Part shown: piece after piece, positions 62,643-64,000 of the stretch
How positions within the stretch are numbered: position 1 is the first letter of the stretch
Layout: each line of letters begins with the position of its first letter
Assembly (NCBI GenBank): GCA_014237855.1
Contig: JABACD010000014.1
Coordinates: 26,951 to 90,950, forward strand
Direction: 5' to 3'
Length of the DNA: 64,000 bases
DNA from: Planctomycetota bacterium
Lineage (GTDB): Bacteria; Planctomycetota; UBA1135; GCA-002686595
Made by a program: the position numbers and the translations under genes
The notes under the pieces: generated by a model
Database searches by the model: none
What the model was told of the DNA's origin: nothing
Seen by the model: only the letters and a program-made list of their open reading frames with translations

Positions 62643-64000
62643 CTAGACCACTCCCTGGTCGATCATCGCGTCCGCTACCTTCAGGAACCCCGCAATATTT
62701 GCGCCGTTCACGTAGTTGCCAGGGGTCCCGAATCGCTCCGCAGCATTCACGCAGGATGCGTGGATCTCGGACATGATCATCTGGAGCCGCTGGTCGACTT
62801 CTTCGCGTGTCCAGGAGTACCGCATGCTGTTCTGGGCCATCTCCAGGCCGGAGACAGCGACGCCACCGGCGTTGGCCGCCTTGCCGGGGCCGTAGAGGAT
62901 CTGGGCATCAGTGAACAGATCGACGCCTTCAGTGGTGGTTGGCATGTTGGCACCCTCGCTTACGACGGTCACGCCATTGGATAGCAGGTTGGCCGCGTCC
63001 TTGGCATTGATCTCGTTCTGAGTGGCGCTGGGGAAGGCACACTCGGCTCTGTGATTCCAGATCGGATTGTGGTCGAGGGTGGCGTCTGACTCCGTGAACA
63101 CCGCGCTCGTGAACTTCTCGGCGTACTCGGAGATTCGCCCGCGTCGGTTGTTCTTGAGCTCCATGACGAAGTTCAGCTTCTCGGCGTCGATACCCACCTC
63201 GTCGTAGATGTAGCCACTCGAATCTGAGAGCGTGACGGGGCGTGCACCCAGCTCGATCAGTTTTTCCACCGTGTACTGCGCCACGTTCCCGCTTCCCGAG
63301 ACCAGGCAGACCTTGTCGGCGAAGTCCTGGTTGCGAGTCTTCAGCATCTCGCGGGCGAAGTAGACCGAGCCGTAGCCGGTGGCCTCGGGGCGGATCAGGG
63401 ATCCCCCCCAGTTGATGCCCTTGCCGGTGAGGATTCCGGTGAACTCGTTTGCCAGCCGCTTGTACTGACCGAAGAGATAGCCGATTTCACGGCCTCCAAC
63501 TCCAATGTCTCCGGCCGGAACGTCCGTGTTGGGGCCGATGTGTCGGTAGAGTTCGGACATGAAGCTCTGGCAGAAGCGCATGACCTCGCTGTCGCTCTTG
63601 CCCTTGGGATCGAAGTCGGAGCCCCCCTTTCCGCCGCCCATGGGAAGGGTGGTCAGTGAGTTCTTGAAGACCTGTTCGAAAGCCAGGAACTTCAGGATCC
63701 CCAGATTGACAGAGGGGTGGAAGCGCAGGCCGCCCTTGTAGGGACCGATGGCGCTGTTCATCTCGATCCTGAAGCCGCGATTGACTTGAACCTCTCCGCG
63801 GTCGTTCATCCACGGTACCCGGAACATGAGCACTCGCTCAGGTTCGAGGGCCCGCTCAAGAACGCGAGCGCTTCGATACTCAGGGTGCTGTTCGAAGACC
63901 AGCAGCAGTGATTCTGCGACTTCATGGGCTGCCTGATGGAACTCGGGTTCGGCAGGGTTCTTCACCTTCACGGCGTCCATCAGTTCGGCAACGTAATTCG
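62643..64000 (-). CDS. gdhA: NADP-specific glutamate dehydrogenase (5' end outside the window)
   Basis: At least 452 residues are visible. The frame runs to the window edge (NYVAELMDAVKVKNPAEPEFHQ), so the Met at 63980 is internal and the true start lies beyond 64000. Catalytic Lys motif: PMGGGKGGSDFDPKGKS. Substrate and nucleotide sites: GFRIEMNSAIGPYKGGLRF, DVPAGDIGVGGREIGYLFG and SGSGNVAQYTVEKL. It makes glutamate from 2-oxoglutarate and ammonium with NADPH, by homology to the hexameric type I enzymes of about 450 residues. The neighbouring PEP/pyruvate-binding protein might sense carbon status. Confidence 0.94.
   Translation of the reverse strand, partial: NYVAELMDAVKVKNPAEPEFHQAAHEVAESLLLVFEQHPEYRSARVLERALEPERVLMFRVPWMNDRGEVQVNRGFRIEMNSAIGPYKGGLRFHPSVNLGILKFLAFEQVFKNSLTTLPMGGGKGGSDFDPKGKSDSEVMRFCQSFMSELYRHIGPNTDVPAGDIGVGGREIGYLFGQYKRLANEFTGILTGKGINWGGSLIRPEATGYGSVYFAREMLKTRNQDFADKVCLVSGSGNVAQYTVEKLIELGARPVTLSDSSGYIYDEVGIDAEKLNFVMELKNNRRGRISEYAEKFTSAVFTESDATLDHNPIWNHRAECAFPSATQNEINAKDAANLLSNGVTVVSEGANMPTTTEGVDLFTDAQILYGPGKAANAGGVAVSGLEMAQNSMRYSWTREEVDQRLQMIMSEIHASCVNAAERFGTPGNYVNGANIAGFLKVADAMIDQGVV

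Noticed and set aside
1..64000. Reassignment of UGA to Trp or Gly
   Set aside because: Numerous well-bounded genes in the window end in TGA, for example those at 18635, 21433, 45381 and 55536.

Overview
The window is 64 kb of GC-rich, gene-dense bacterial DNA. Its gene content suggests a Planctomycetota lineage. The pointers are several large FG-GAP/VCBS proteins with ASPIC/UnbV domains, four sulfatase-superfamily lipoproteins, GT-C glycosyltransferases, lipoproteins of unknown function, and a choice-of-anchor-B secreted protein. No 16S gene or marker phylogeny is available here, so the placement is an inference. No rRNA, tRNA, CRISPR array, insertion sequence or phage gene was recognised.

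Most important observation: four genes contain five in-frame UGA codons that look like selenocysteine codons. They are (1) an AhpD-like peroxidase-related protein with Cys-x-x-UGA at 18658-19194; (2) an ASPIC/UnbV FG-GAP protein with a C-terminal thioredoxin domain at 29740-32904; (3) a 53-residue membrane protein with Cys-UGA at 50358-50519; and (4) a secreted protein with tandem UGA-UGA just after its signal peptide at 56917-57873. Each UGA is followed in the coding region by a hairpin with a five-base apical loop. The loops are GGUCU, CGUGA, GGUAC and AGUUC, all of the form N-G-U-N-N, and each starts 17-21 bases after the (last) UGA. This matches the bacterial SECIS/SelB rule. Many other genes here end normally in TGA, so UGA is not simply reassigned. 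Only the AhpD-like family is one I know as a selenoprotein; the other three look new. No selA, selB, selC or selD gene is visible in the window.

Layout. 1-4.2 kb: end of a sensor kinase, an EAL phosphodiesterase and an ABC-F ATPase. 4.3-10.9 kb: two convergent FG-GAP/ASPIC proteins. 11-16.9 kb: a minus-strand run of Ogt, metallophosphoesterase-LamG, methyltransferase and sulfatase-like lipoprotein. 17-21.4 kb: GT-C enzyme, AhpD-like selenoprotein, FG-GAP lipoprotein. 21.4-26.2 kb: a minus-strand run of GMC oxidoreductase, its small Tat-like partner, an SGNH hydrolase and a helical-barrel-like secreted protein. 26.4-41 kb: sulfatase-like lipoproteins alternating with GT-C glycosyltransferases, probably a surface glycan locus, with the ASPIC selenoprotein inside it. 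41-50.3 kb: DUF2784, choice-of-anchor-B protein, RluA-type pseudouridine synthase, sirtuin, small lipoprotein, winged-helix-like protein, truncated globin and a kinase-aminotransferase fusion. 50.3-54.5 kb: a five-gene minus-strand run ending in the tiny selenoprotein. 54.6-64 kb: homocysteine methyltransferase, a degenerate peptidase-like protein, the UU protein, an SGNH hydrolase, a PEP/pyruvate-binding regulator-like protein and glutamate dehydrogenase (cut by the window edge).

Working together: the Sec proteins are scattered among unrelated operons rather than forming one cluster. Three of the four are linked to thiol chemistry: CxxU in AhpD, a WCxxC thioredoxin domain in the ASPIC protein, and a CxxC in the UU protein. 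This suggests an expanded, largely envelope-facing redox selenoproteome.
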